DNA of 25,202 nucleotides from positions 1-25,202 of IMG/VR virus record IMGVR_UViG_3300011013_000084; one strand, given 5' to 3'. Position 1 is the first letter of the stretch, and the number at the start of each line of letters is the position of its first letter. Both the position numbers and the translations under genes were made by a program. Under the pieces are notes generated by a model that was not told the DNA's origin, searched no databases, and saw nothing but the letters and a program-made list of their open reading frames with translations. Origin of the DNA: a virus. This document shows positions 13,351 through 21,865 of the stretch, piece after piece.

Positions 13351-15465
13351 ATGTTTTTAGAAACAGAATTACGATTGATTGGTGTTATCACAAAATCTGG
13401 AAGACTTAGCAAAAATGCCAAAAAAATATTAAGAAAAAATCCGGTGCTGAATGATTATATTTTGTGTAATTCACCACAACATGCAGATTCTTTAAAAGAA
13501 CAAATTTTTTGTATTATTAATAATATAAAAAGTCAACCTATTTGTGACAGTATTAAATGTACAAACACTATAAAATTTAATGAACGATTAAGAAAATATA
13601 GTTTATGTTGTTCTGTTTCATGTATAGGATTCTCTAAAAGTGTGGAACAAAAAAGAAAAACCACATGTAAAAATAATTATGGTGTTGATGTACCATTAAA
13701 ATCTAAAAAAATTAGAGATAAGGTGAAAACTACCAATTTAGAGAGATATGGGGTCGAACATGTATTGCAATCAAAAGAAGTTAAAGATAAAATCAAAAAA
13801 ACTAATTTAGAGAGATATGGTGTTGATAATACATTTAAATCTAAAAAAATTAGAGATAAGGTAAAGCTGACCAACTTAGAAAAATACGGCGTTGATAATC
13901 CATTAAAATCGACAGAGATACGTGAAAAATCTAAACAAACCAATTTGAAAAGATATGGTGTCGAAATTCCTTCACAATCAAAAGAAGTTAAAGAAAAATC
14001 TAAACAAACCAATTTAGAAAGATATGGTGTTGATAGTTATACGATGTCAGATGACTTTAAAGAAAAATCTAAACAAACCAATTTAGAAAGATATGGCGTT
14101 TATAGTTATTCGATGTCAGATGACTTCAAAGAAAAATCTAAACAAACCAATTTAGAAAGATATGGCGTCGAATATGTATTTCAATCAAAAGAAGTTAAAG
14201 ATAAAATCAAAAAAACCAACTTAGACAAGTATGGTGTCGAAAATGTATTTCAATCAGAAGAAATTAGAGCAAAGGTAAAACAAACCAACTTAGATAAATA
14301 TGGTGTTGATAATACATTTAAATCGACAGAAATTAAAGATAAAATAAAACAAATCAACTTAGAAAGATATGGTGTTGATAGTTATATGATGTCAGATGAC
14401 TTCAAAGAAAAATCTAAACAAACCAATTTAGAAAGATATGGCGTTTATAGTTATTCCCAAAAACATATACCAGAAGATGTATTAAATAAAATGGAGAATG
14501 ATAAATGGTTATATATTAAACATGTTTTAGAAAAAAGAAATTTATTAAATATATCACAGATTTTAGGAATTTCTGATACTACGGTAAAGCGGCATTTAGT
14601 TATACATGATATACCACAATTTTATTATAGTTATTCTAATGGCGAACGTGAAGTAGCACAATTTTTAATAGATGCAGGGGTTTATATTTCGCGAAATGAT
14701 AGAACAATAATAAAGCCATTAGAGTTAGATATAGTAATTCCTGACAAAAAAATAGCTATAGAATATTGTGGTTTATATTGGCATTCTGAATTTTTCAAAG
14801 ATAAAACATATCATTTTAATAAAATGAAGATGTGCAATGAGGCGGGATACAGATTAATAACTATTTTCGCGGATGAATGGATTTATAGAACGAATCAGGT
14901 TCGGTCTGCATTATTATCTAAACTTGGAATTGATAACAGACCAAGAATTTATGCTAGAAAAACTGATATTATAATACCTAATAAACAACAAAAGAAAGAT
15001 TTTTTTGATAAGTATCATATACAAGGTGATGCTAATAGTAGTATAGAGATAGGTTTATTATATCAAAATGAAATTGTTGCTATAATGTTGTTTACCAAAA
15101 ATAAAACTTCATATATTCTAACACGATATGCTACTAAAAATCGTGTTGTTGGTGGTTTTAGTAAAATATTATCACATTTTAAAAAAATATATACACCTAA
15201 AAAAATAATTAGTTTTGCAGATAGGAGATGGTCAGAAGCAAACATGTATTTGTCTACTGGTTGGGTTATAGATAGTATATTAGCACCAGATTATAAATAT
15301 GTAATAGGCGATAAGCGTTTGCATAAATTTGGTTTTAGACATAAACATTTAAAAAATAAATTATCTGTATATGATGAAAAATTAACTGAGCACGAAAATA
15401 TGATAAATGCTAAAAAATATAGAATTTATGATTGTGGACTTATAAGGTTAAAATATGGCATTTAA
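13351..15465 (+). CDS. Homing-endonuclease-like protein with twelve 23-aa repeats (704 aa)
   Basis: Domains in order: Cys cluster (CDSIKC...CCSVSC, about residues 66-92); twelve 23-aa repeats with YGV cores (about 104-370); helix-turn-helix (about 395-425, NISQILGISDTTVKRHL); Vsr-like nuclease core (about 430-515: GEREV, ELDIVIP, IEYCGLYWHSEF, H after it); acyltransferase-like domain (about 530-690: HIQGDA, IGLLYQNEIVAIM, VVGGFSKIL, ISFADRRW). IEYCG, GGFSK and the ending YDCGLIRLKYG define a subgroup shared with the gene at 24057-25076. It has no Shine-Dalgarno; the extended -10 promoter places +1 on the ATG. Its last 11 bases overlap the gp15 homologue start. It lies 22 nt after the gp14 stop. 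Confidence 0.8.
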   Translation: MFLETELRLIGVITKSGRLSKNAKKILRKNPVLNDYILCNSPQHADSLKEQIFCIINNIKSQPICDSIKCTNTIKFNERLRKYSLCCSVSCIGFSKSVEQKRKTTCKNNYGVDVPLKSKKIRDKVKTTNLERYGVEHVLQSKEVKDKIKKTNLERYGVDNTFKSKKIRDKVKLTNLEKYGVDNPLKSTEIREKSKQTNLKRYGVEIPSQSKEVKEKSKQTNLERYGVDSYTMSDDFKEKSKQTNLERYGVYSYSMSDDFKEKSKQTNLERYGVEYVFQSKEVKDKIKKTNLDKYGVENVFQSEEIRAKVKQTNLDKYGVDNTFKSTEIKDKIKQINLERYGVDSYMMSDDFKEKSKQTNLERYGVYSYSQKHIPEDVLNKMENDKWLYIKHVLEKRNLLNISQILGISDTTVKRHLVIHDIPQFYYSYSNGEREVAQFLIDAGVYISRNDRTIIKPLELDIVIPDKKIAIEYCGLYWHSEFFKDKTYHFNKMKMCNEAGYRLITIFADEWIYRTNQVRSALLSKLGIDNRPRIYARKTDIIIPNKQQKKDFFDKYHIQGDANSSIEIGLLYQNEIVAIMLFTKNKTSYILTRYATKNRVVGGFSKILSHFKKIYTPKKIISFADRRWSEANMYLSTGWVIDSILAPDYKYVIGDKRLHKFGFRHKHLKNKLSVYDEKLTEHENMINAKKYRIYDCGLIRLKYGI
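13660..14458 (+). repeat. 69-bp coding tandem repeat (12 units)
   Basis: A strict 69-bp period encodes 23-aa units. TNLERYGV and a closing KxK are nearly invariant, and the six to ten residues between them vary in recognisable classes (DSYxMSDDF, EHVLQSKEV, DNTFKSKKI). Some unit pairs are almost identical at DNA level, showing recent unit duplication or conversion. Confidence 0.85.
15292..15299 (+). promoter_or_regulatory. Possible late promoter box inside the endonuclease gene
   Basis: TATAAATA lies within codons for Tyr-Lys-Tyr, about 155 nt before the gp15 homologue ATG. It could supply late transcription to gp15, which otherwise has no promoter of its own. Because it also encodes protein and such boxes arise by chance in A+T-rich DNA, the call is weak. 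Confidence 0.3.
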
Positions 15466-16246
15466 TAATCATTATTATGATGAACAAATAAAGAAGTATA
15501 TAATTCAGTTTATGATGATATTTGGTAATATGAAGGTTAAAATAGGTAAAAATGAACGTGAGCCAACCTCTCATTTAATATCTGTTCCGATATTTTTTGG
15601 TAATAAAGATAGGGTAGTAGCACACATACTTAATGATAACACACAAAATAAACTTTTGCGATTGCCTGCTATGAGTTGTGTCATTCAAAATATAGAAATG
15701 GCACCAGAAATGCGTAAAGGAATAGGGAATGTACGTAGACAAACATTTGCACCTGTTGGTGGTGTAGTCCCCGATGATGTAAAAGTTGTAAAACAACAAA
15801 TGCCAATTCCATATTCTATGACGGTAGAATTAGCAATATGGACATCTAATATGGACGAACGATATCAAATATTAGAACAAATATTAATGTTATTTGATCC
15901 TATTGTTCAGATTCAAAAAAATGATGCATTATTTGATTGGACGAAATTGAGTATGATAGAACTATTGTCAGTTAATTATGAAGATAATTATCCTATAGGA
16001 ACTGATACCAGAATAATTGTATCCAATTTGACATTTAAGTTTCCGATATGGATTTCGGCACCAGCTAATGTAAAAGATGATTTTGTGCAAGATATTTATG
16101 CAAGAATCGGTGCAGTTGATTTTGATTCTATGAGTTCAGAAGAAATTATCGCTGATCTTGATCAACAAGGAGTTCATTATAATCTTATAGCTTCACTTGA
16201 TTCTATTAATATACCAGAATTTGGTACTGGTTCACCACAAACTTAA
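15455..16246 (+). CDS. Tail sheath terminator/stabiliser, gp15 homologue (263 aa)
   Basis: In T4, gp15 caps the finished sheath and tube and docks the tail to the neck. The similarity is in layout: an N-terminal aromatic stretch (NNHYYDEQIKKYI), then an FGNMKVK strand, a mid-protein MPIPYSMTVELAIWTSNMDERYQILEQIL segment (read in parts; T4 has IKMIYELSIFTRYEDDMFQIVEQIL in the same place), and a FKFPIWI strand. Length (263 against 272 aa) is normal. AAGG 7 nt upstream supports the ATG, which lies inside the last codons of the endonuclease gene (11-nt overlap). Its stop is 8 nt from the stop of a convergent endonuclease gene. Confidence 0.85.
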   Translation: MAFNNHYYDEQIKKYIIQFMMIFGNMKVKIGKNEREPTSHLISVPIFFGNKDRVVAHILNDNTQNKLLRLPAMSCVIQNIEMAPEMRKGIGNVRRQTFAPVGGVVPDDVKVVKQQMPIPYSMTVELAIWTSNMDERYQILEQILMLFDPIVQIQKNDALFDWTKLSMIELLSVNYEDNYPIGTDTRIIVSNLTFKFPIWISAPANVKDDFVQDIYARIGAVDFDSMSSEEIIADLDQQGVHYNLIASLDSINIPEFGTGSPQT

Positions 16247-16254
16247 AAGGTTTG

Positions 16255-17826
16255 TCAATGTTTTGAATATGTCCATACGGAATTACCACAATCCCAAAAC
16301 CTATTCCATCCATTATTCTGCATGTTTTCCCATTCCGTAAGATTTTCATCAAAAATAGGTAATAATTTTTTTAGTTTGTGTTTTTGGAATTTTATTCGAG
16401 AATAAACATTCAAACAATCATTTTTATTAAAATACCAATAATTTGGCTTGGTTATGTGTGATATTTCAAAATCTAATTTCTTATATACATTTCCTGTACC
16501 ATATCGGATATCACAATAACTTATTACGGATTTAGGCTTGTGCGTTTTTGTGAAATGTTTGAATAATTTACTAGCACCACCTACTATGGTATGATCTAAT
16601 AAAGAACAAAATCTTAATAATTCGTAATCATGCATTTTATTAAATCTAGGTTCCCCAAATGTCATTAAACTTACTAAAACACCTTTATTATATAATCCAT
16701 AAGAATATTTACATCCAACATTACCTTGTATATGATTATTGTTAAGGAATGTTTTAGAATCTATTTTAGATACCAATTTAATAATACAATTTCTAGCATA
16801 TATTTTAGTCGTATTATTTAATAATGAGTTTATTCTCGACTTTATTATATCCTGTTTAAGTAACCATTCATGTTCGAAAATATGTATTAATCTAATTCCT
16901 TTTTCATTACATAACTTCGTTTTATTTAAGTGATAATCTTTATTTTTGCCAAATAATTCAGAATGCCAGTATAATCCATTATATTCAATCGCAAGATTTA
17001 ATTCGGTAATTAATATATCTAATTCATAAGGTGGTATAATGTTCCTGCAATTAGATTGTATATTTAAATTTGTTGCTTCACATATTTTTCGCAATTGAAT
17101 TTCAGATGTAGAACTTTTATTTGGCTTATAAAAATTATGTTTTTTAATATACAAATATACAGTAGAATGCGAAATATTTAATTCTTTGGATATATCTAAT
17201 ATAGACATGTTTTCAGTTACATATTTATCTTTTAACCATTGTGTATTATTTAATTTGTCTAGTGTTTTTTGAGTTATATTTTTATATGAAAAATGCTCTA
17301 CGCCATATTTAGATAAATTGGTCTTTTTTATTTTATCTTTGACTTCATGTGATTGTAATACACAATTTGTTCCATATTTTTTTTGTGATGACTTCTTTTT
17401 CTGATTTTTTATTTCTTCTGATTGTGAAGGATTTTCTACACCATATCGCTTTATATTGCTTTGTATTATTTGCTTTTTTATTCGCTTAGATTGAAATACA
17501 TTCTTAACACCATATTTTTCGATATTTGTTTTTTCAACTTTGGCTAGACGATGTGCATCTTTATTTGCACATGTTTTTGAACAATAAGTTCTATACATCT
17601 TCTCCTTCCATCTAGTATGTGTTTTATTACAATGAAGACATAGCGGCGGATTTTTAGTGTTTAAAATATGCCATATTCGTTGACGTAACGGGGCTGTGTT
17701 TAGATATGCAGTCTCTTTTATTATATCTTTATATAATTGTCCATGTATTGTTATTATCGGGCGTAAGTCTTCTGTAAGGTCAATTTCATTTAATTGGTCT
17801 TTAATATTCACTTTAAATATGTCCAT
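16255..17826 (-). CDS. Homing-endonuclease-like protein with four 23-aa repeats (523 aa)
   Basis: Domains in order: zinc cluster (CLHC...CSKTC, about residues 63-87); four YGV/YGT repeats (about 97-185); helix-turn-helix (about 205-232, SILDISKELNISHSTVYLYI); Vsr-like nuclease core (about 240-325: SEIQLRKI, ELDILITE, IEYNGLYWHSE, YHLNKT); acyltransferase-like domain (about 340-480: HIQGNVG, VSLMTFGEPRF, VGGASKLF, YGTGNVYKKLDF); ending CGNSVWTYSKH. Its ATG lies in another frame inside the last codons of the preceding endonuclease gene (19-nt overlap), so the pair is one transcript. The last 121 bp match the 3' end of that neighbour with one mismatch. Confidence 0.8.
   Translation of the reverse strand: MDIFKVNIKDQLNEIDLTEDLRPIITIHGQLYKDIIKETAYLNTAPLRQRIWHILNTKNPPLCLHCNKTHTRWKEKMYRTYCSKTCANKDAHRLAKVEKTNIEKYGVKNVFQSKRIKKQIIQSNIKRYGVENPSQSEEIKNQKKKSSQKKYGTNCVLQSHEVKDKIKKTNLSKYGVEHFSYKNITQKTLDKLNNTQWLKDKYVTENMSILDISKELNISHSTVYLYIKKHNFYKPNKSSTSEIQLRKICEATNLNIQSNCRNIIPPYELDILITELNLAIEYNGLYWHSELFGKNKDYHLNKTKLCNEKGIRLIHIFEHEWLLKQDIIKSRINSLLNNTTKIYARNCIIKLVSKIDSKTFLNNNHIQGNVGCKYSYGLYNKGVLVSLMTFGEPRFNKMHDYELLRFCSLLDHTIVGGASKLFKHFTKTHKPKSVISYCDIRYGTGNVYKKLDFEISHITKPNYWYFNKNDCLNVYSRIKFQKHKLKKLLPIFDENLTEWENMQNNGWNRFWDCGNSVWTYSKH
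16266..16386. repeat. 121-bp direct repeat, copy 1 (endonuclease 3' end)
   Basis: Matches 17816-17936 with one mismatch, offset 1550 bp. It encodes the C-terminal 40 or so residues (KLLPIFDENLTEWEN...CGNSVW) of the endonuclease gene at 16255-17826. Confidence 0.9.
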
Positions 17827-19499
17827 ACGGAATTACCACAATCCCAAAACCTATTCCACCCATTATTCTGCATGTTTTCCCATTCCGTAAGATTTTCATC
17901 AAAAATAGGTAATAATTTTTTTAGTTTGTGTTTTTGAAATTTTATTCTGGAATATACATGCATAGAGTTTTTATTAAAATACCAATAATTTGGTTTAGTT
18001 ACATGTGAAAAATTCATTCCTATTTGTTTATATACATTACCAGTTCCTAATCGTAAATCACAGTAGCTTATTATGGATTGAGGCGAATGTGTCTTAATGA
18101 AGTGTCTATATAGTTTACTTGCACCACCTACTACCGTATGGTTTAATATTGTACAGAATCTTAATAATTCATATTCATGTGTCTTATTGAATCTAGGTTT
18201 ACCAAATGTCATAATACTAATTAATTTATTGTTATAATATAATCCATATGAATATTGAAATCCTATGTGGCCTTGCATATGATTATTATTTAAAAATTCT
18301 TTTGTATCAGCCTTTGATACGCTGGCAATTGTACACTTCCGTCCATATATTTTAAATGTGTTATGTAATATCGAATTTAGTCTCGATTTAATAATATTTT
18401 GTTTATATAACCATTCATGTTCGAAAATATGAATTAATCTAATATTCTTTTCTAAACATAAAGTAGTTTTGTTTATATGATAATTTTTATCTTTACCACA
18501 TAATTCGGAATGCCAATATAATCCATTATATTCTATTCCTATCTGTTCTTGTTCAAAGTATAAATCAATTTCATATGGTGCTATTATTTTTTTGGAATTT
18601 AAAATAATTTTACTAGAATACATGTTTTGACAGAATTCTAAAACATCCTGTTCTGCTTGGGATCGACTCTTGTTTCTAAGTGTTATATTTAGTTTTCTAC
18701 AATATTTGCTCAATGTTGCAGGTGATATATTCAATTCCTCACTTATACTAATTAAAGTTTTTTCTTTTAATTCATTTTCTAACCAGTCTTTATTATTCAG
18801 TTTTTTTAGTATTTCTTTTGGAATGCGTTTTTGTAATGCATGTTCGACACCATGATTAATTAACATGGTTTTCTTCATTTTATCTTGAATTTCTTTATTT
18901 TGTAATGCATGTTCGACACCATGATTAATTAACATGGTTTTCTTCATTTTATCTTGAATTTCTTTATTTTGTAATGCATGTTCGACGCCATGATTGATTA
19001 ACATGTTTTTTTTAATTTTATCCTTAATTTCTTCATTTTGAAATGGATTGCTAACACCATACTTGTCTAAATTCGTTTTTTTAATTTTTTCTTGACATTC
19101 TTTAGTTTTAGAATAATTATCAACGCCATACTTGTCTAAATTCGTTTTTTTGATTTTTTCTTTAATTATTTCATTTTGAAATGGATTTTCTACCCCATAT
19201 TTTTTTAGATTTGTTCTTTTTATTTTTTTTAATCTAGTAATATTTTTTGCTGCACAAATGTTTGAACAATTAATCAAGTACGCTTTCTTATTCCATTTTG
19301 TATAATTAATTTTGCATGTTGCACATAAAGGTGGTGTTTTTGTATTATTCAGAATATGCCATATTCGTTGACGTAGTGGTGCTGTTTTTAAATATGGCGT
19401 TTTAGAAATTATATCATTATATAGGATACTATTACGTGGTATGTGTTTTTGTAAGTTATCAGTATAATTAATTTTTTTTAGTTGTTCTATTATATTCAT
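17808..19499 (-). CDS. Homing-endonuclease-like protein with six 23-aa repeats (563 aa)
   Basis: Same plan as its downstream neighbour: zinc cluster (CATC...CSNIC, about residues 58-84); six repeats (about 94-230), of which the last three are HGVEHALQ units and two are identical at DNA level; helix-turn-helix (about 250-278, SISEELNISPATLSKYC); Vsr-like nuclease core (about 283-370: AEQDVLEF, EIDLYFE, IEYNGLYWHSEL, YHINKT); acyltransferase-like domain (HMQGHIG, ISIMTFGKPRF, VVGGASKLYRHF, LGTGNVYKQIG); ending CGNSVWTYLK. The promoter at 19506-19534 places +1 on the A of its ATG. It is divergent from the sheath gene and runs against late transcription. Confidence 0.8.
   Translation of the reverse strand: MNIIEQLKKINYTDNLQKHIPRNSILYNDIISKTPYLKTAPLRQRIWHILNNTKTPPLCATCKINYTKWNKKAYLINCSNICAAKNITRLKKIKRTNLKKYGVENPFQNEIIKEKIKKTNLDKYGVDNYSKTKECQEKIKKTNLDKYGVSNPFQNEEIKDKIKKNMLINHGVEHALQNKEIQDKMKKTMLINHGVEHALQNKEIQDKMKKTMLINHGVEHALQKRIPKEILKKLNNKDWLENELKEKTLISISEELNISPATLSKYCRKLNITLRNKSRSQAEQDVLEFCQNMYSSKIILNSKKIIAPYEIDLYFEQEQIGIEYNGLYWHSELCGKDKNYHINKTTLCLEKNIRLIHIFEHEWLYKQNIIKSRLNSILHNTFKIYGRKCTIASVSKADTKEFLNNNHMQGHIGFQYSYGLYYNNKLISIMTFGKPRFNKTHEYELLRFCTILNHTVVGGASKLYRHFIKTHSPQSIISYCDLRLGTGNVYKQIGMNFSHVTKPNYWYFNKNSMHVYSRIKFQKHKLKKLLPIFDENLTEWENMQNNGWNRFWDCGNSVWTYLK
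17816..17936. repeat. 121-bp direct repeat, copy 2 (endonuclease 3' end)
   Basis: Second copy of the repeat at 16266-16386, encoding the C-terminus of the endonuclease gene at 17808-19499. Further upstream the two genes are clearly diverged, so this block was copied or converted more recently than the genes split. Confidence 0.9.
18832..19038 (-). repeat. Three tandem 69-bp coding repeats (HGVEHALQ units)
   Basis: Units at 18832-18900 and 18901-18969 are identical by eye; the third (18970-19038) is diverged. They lie in the repeat domain of the endonuclease gene at 17808-19499 and show recent unit expansion. Confidence 0.85.
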
Positions 19500-19505
19500 T
19501 ATATT

Positions 19506-19534
19506 AGTGTAACATATTATGATAATTATTGCAA
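19506..19534 (-). promoter_or_regulatory. Extended sigma70 promoter with +1 on the endonuclease ATG
   Basis: Leftward TTGCAA (19534-19529), a 17-bp spacer and TACACT (19511-19506), with TG one base before the -10. Standard spacing puts +1 at 19499, exactly the A of the ATG. The ATGTTAYAMT string is shared with the boxes before the endonuclease genes at 13351 and 21866. Confidence 0.7.
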
Positions 19535-19538
19535 TATG

Positions 19539-19546
19539 TATAAATA
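19539..19546 (+). promoter_or_regulatory. T4-type late promoter box before the sheath gene
   Basis: TATAAATA at 19539-19546; predicted +1 is about 19552, giving a leader of about 78 nt with AAGGAG (19617-19622) 7 nt before the ATG at 19630. It is divergent from the leftward endonuclease promoter a few bases away. Confidence 0.75.
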
Positions 19547-19629
19547 TAATTGAAGCCAGTTCAGTTTAGAGTTTACTGAATCCACGGCACAAACAAAACT
19601 CGATGGAAACATATATAAGGAGATTTCCA

Positions 19630-21771
19630 ATGGCACAATTAGTTAGCCCAGGTGTATCAGTAACAGTCAATGATGATTCTTTCTTCATACCCAGTGCTGC
19701 CCCCACGGTCCCTTTGTTCTTTATTGCAACAGAAGAAGACAGATTTCAAGCGGATGGAATCACAACAGCCCCAGGCACATTTGAACATAGTATTATTCGA
19801 ACAGTAACATCATTAAGACAATCACAAGAATTATATGGCGTTCCACGTTTTTTACGTGACGCAAGTGACAATCCCCATCACGGTGATGCGAGAAATGAGT
19901 ATGGTCTTTTTGCATTAAATCAATTTTTATCACAGGGTTCCTTAGCATATGTAGTTCGTGTTAATGTAAACTTGAATGATGATATTAATTATATTCGTGA
20001 TCTTTGGGATCGTAAAATAACAGAAGCATCTTTTGCATTAGAGAATGCTGTTAACATATTGATACAGGAAACGAACGCTATTTCTAGTAAGTTTCCAGGT
20101 GATGGACCATGTGCTGGATATCAAGAAGTATTATTTGGAACGGTTGGTTCACCAAGTATACCTATTCCTAAAGCACTTACCGACCTTGCTGGTTGGATTC
20201 CAATGGTTTCGGGTTCGCCTGCATTACCTGTACCTGTAACAGCAACAATTACGATTGATGGTATTGGTGTACCTATTTCATATAGTCCAGTACTTGGTAC
20301 AGAAACTATACAGGATGTATTAAATATCCTTAATATACAATTAGCTGGTGCTGGGACTGCGACGTTAGTTTTGGGTAAGATTCACATAGAAAGTGCTACT
20401 ACTGGTTTAACTTCTTCAGTGTTCATCGTAGATGGTACAACTAATCCATTCTTTGGTACATTAACAGATTTTAGCGGATTTGCTGCTCCCGTTGGTGGAT
20501 TGAATGGTTATAAAGAAACTGTTACGGTTGCTGAATATATTTCATTAGTTAATCAGGTTATGACTGATATCGTTTATACTTCATATACCTTTAGAACTGT
20601 AGAAAATGATTTTGAAGATGACCATACTGCATTGCCATTACCTATTTTTGAAAATGGTTTTGATTTTCCATCTACTGGTGGTTTTCTGGGTGTTGCTGGT
20701 GATGCAGCGGCGTTTGCAGCGGCACTATTAGGAAGCAATCCATCATTTCCTGATGAGTTTACCCCTCAAGATGCATCTGATACTTTGGTATCGTCTGCTG
20801 ATGATTTTAAATTCACACAGGAATTTGCTAATAATACAAGCTTAGGTGCTAATGATGCAGCACGTAGAACAGCTATTACTGTAGCTTTTCAGGCAGAAAT
20901 TAATAGCAATCTTGATATTCGTTCAGAAAACTTTGAATTTAACTTGGTATTAACACCTGGTTACTGGGAAACAGTTGACGAAATGTTATCATTGGTTGTT
21001 GGCGTTGACGTTAAAGAAGAAGCTTTAATTATTGCTGACACACCAAGCACTTTCACACCTGCTGAAGTTGTTGCTTGGGCAGGAACTACGGCACGTCAAA
21101 CTTCTGAACATATTGCGTATTATTACCCATGGCAGTTAGCTTCTAATTTGGATGGATTTAATGTTTTAGCTGCTCCTTCTGGAACAGCACTTCGCGTGTA
21201 TTCTTTTAGTGATAATGTTGCATTTTTGTGGTTTGCACCTGCTGGTACACGACGTGGCTTAGTAGTTGGTGTTACAGATTTGGGTATTGCTAGTGGTACT
21301 TTGGGCGAACCTACCGAGTTTGTTCAAGTTTATACAAACCAAGGTCAACGTGATGATTTATACAAGTATTTTACTAACATTAATCCAATTGTATTCTTCC
21401 CAGGCCGTGGTATTTTGGTTTGGGGTCAGAAAACGGTAGCACCAAACGCTAGTGCAGTAGATAGAGTCAATGTAAGTCGTTTAATAAGTTATATTCGTCG
21501 TCAATTACGTAAGAACACTTTATCTTTTGTATTCGAACCTAATGATCAGCTTACTCGGGATAACTTGAAGGCTGTTGTGGATGCATTCTTGAGTGATATT
21601 CTGGTTAAACGTGGTTTATTTGATTTTGCGACCATATCTGATGAAACTAATAACACACCAGATAGAATAGACAGAAATGAGATGTACATTGACGTTGCTT
21701 TGAAACCAGTACGTGCGGCGGAATTCATTTTTATACCTATAAGGATTGTAGCTACAGGTGCAACAATTTGA
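19630..21771 (+). CDS. Contractile tail sheath protein, gp18 homologue (713 aa)
   Basis: The sheath protein polymerises around the tail tube and contracts to drive infection. The N-terminus MAQLVSPGVSVTVND followed by PTVPLFFIAT is the classic sheath opening. The C-terminal third contains WGQKT, NVSRLISYIRRQL, FEPND and LVKRGLFDF, then a closing strand with PVRAAEFIFIPIRI, as in T4 gp18 (659 aa). The start is set by AAGGAG at 7-nt spacing; an in-frame ATG at 19603 lacks a good Shine-Dalgarno. A strong terminator follows 27 nt after the stop. gp19 (tube), next in T4, does not follow; two endonuclease genes lie there. Confidence 0.95.
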   Translation: MAQLVSPGVSVTVNDDSFFIPSAAPTVPLFFIATEEDRFQADGITTAPGTFEHSIIRTVTSLRQSQELYGVPRFLRDASDNPHHGDARNEYGLFALNQFLSQGSLAYVVRVNVNLNDDINYIRDLWDRKITEASFALENAVNILIQETNAISSKFPGDGPCAGYQEVLFGTVGSPSIPIPKALTDLAGWIPMVSGSPALPVPVTATITIDGIGVPISYSPVLGTETIQDVLNILNIQLAGAGTATLVLGKIHIESATTGLTSSVFIVDGTTNPFFGTLTDFSGFAAPVGGLNGYKETVTVAEYISLVNQVMTDIVYTSYTFRTVENDFEDDHTALPLPIFENGFDFPSTGGFLGVAGDAAAFAAALLGSNPSFPDEFTPQDASDTLVSSADDFKFTQEFANNTSLGANDAARRTAITVAFQAEINSNLDIRSENFEFNLVLTPGYWETVDEMLSLVVGVDVKEEALIIADTPSTFTPAEVVAWAGTTARQTSEHIAYYYPWQLASNLDGFNVLAAPSGTALRVYSFSDNVAFLWFAPAGTRRGLVVGVTDLGIASGTLGEPTEFVQVYTNQGQRDDLYKYFTNINPIVFFPGRGILVWGQKTVAPNASAVDRVNVSRLISYIRRQLRKNTLSFVFEPNDQLTRDNLKAVVDAFLSDILVKRGLFDFATISDETNNTPDRIDRNEMYIDVALKPVRAAEFIFIPIRIVATGATI

Positions 21772-21798
21772 TTTTTTATAATATTGTTTTATAAGTAA

Positions 21799-21826
21799 AA
21801 AAAGCCGATTTTTTAATCGGCTTTTT
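21799..21826 (+). terminator. Rho-independent terminator after the sheath gene
   Basis: A perfect 12-bp stem (arms 21799-21810 and 21815-21826, core GCCGATT/AATCGGC, TTTT loop) flanked by A- and T-runs, so it could act on both strands. It ends sheath transcription just before the next endonuclease promoter. Confidence 0.95.
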
Positions 21827-21827
21827 A

Positions 21828-21855
21828 TTGCTTTTTTTAAGAAATATGTTATAAT
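21828..21855 (+). promoter_or_regulatory. Extended sigma70 promoter for the endonuclease gene at 21866
   Basis: TTGCTT (21828-21833), a 16-bp spacer and TATAAT (21850-21855), with TG at 21847-21848 (TGTTATAAT). Predicted +1 near 21862 leaves a 4-nt leader before the ATG, with no room for a Shine-Dalgarno. Confidence 0.7.
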
Positions 21856-21865
21856 AGATATATAT

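Noticed and set aside
13677-14012. Leftward open frame of 111 codons over the repeat array
   Set aside because: Antisense of the 12-unit repeat region of the endonuclease gene; no ribosome-binding site and no independent signal.
13660-14458. Regular 69-bp repeats considered as a CRISPR array
   Set aside because: The repeats are contiguous, in frame and encode a conserved protein unit; there are no unique spacers between constant repeats and no cas genes.
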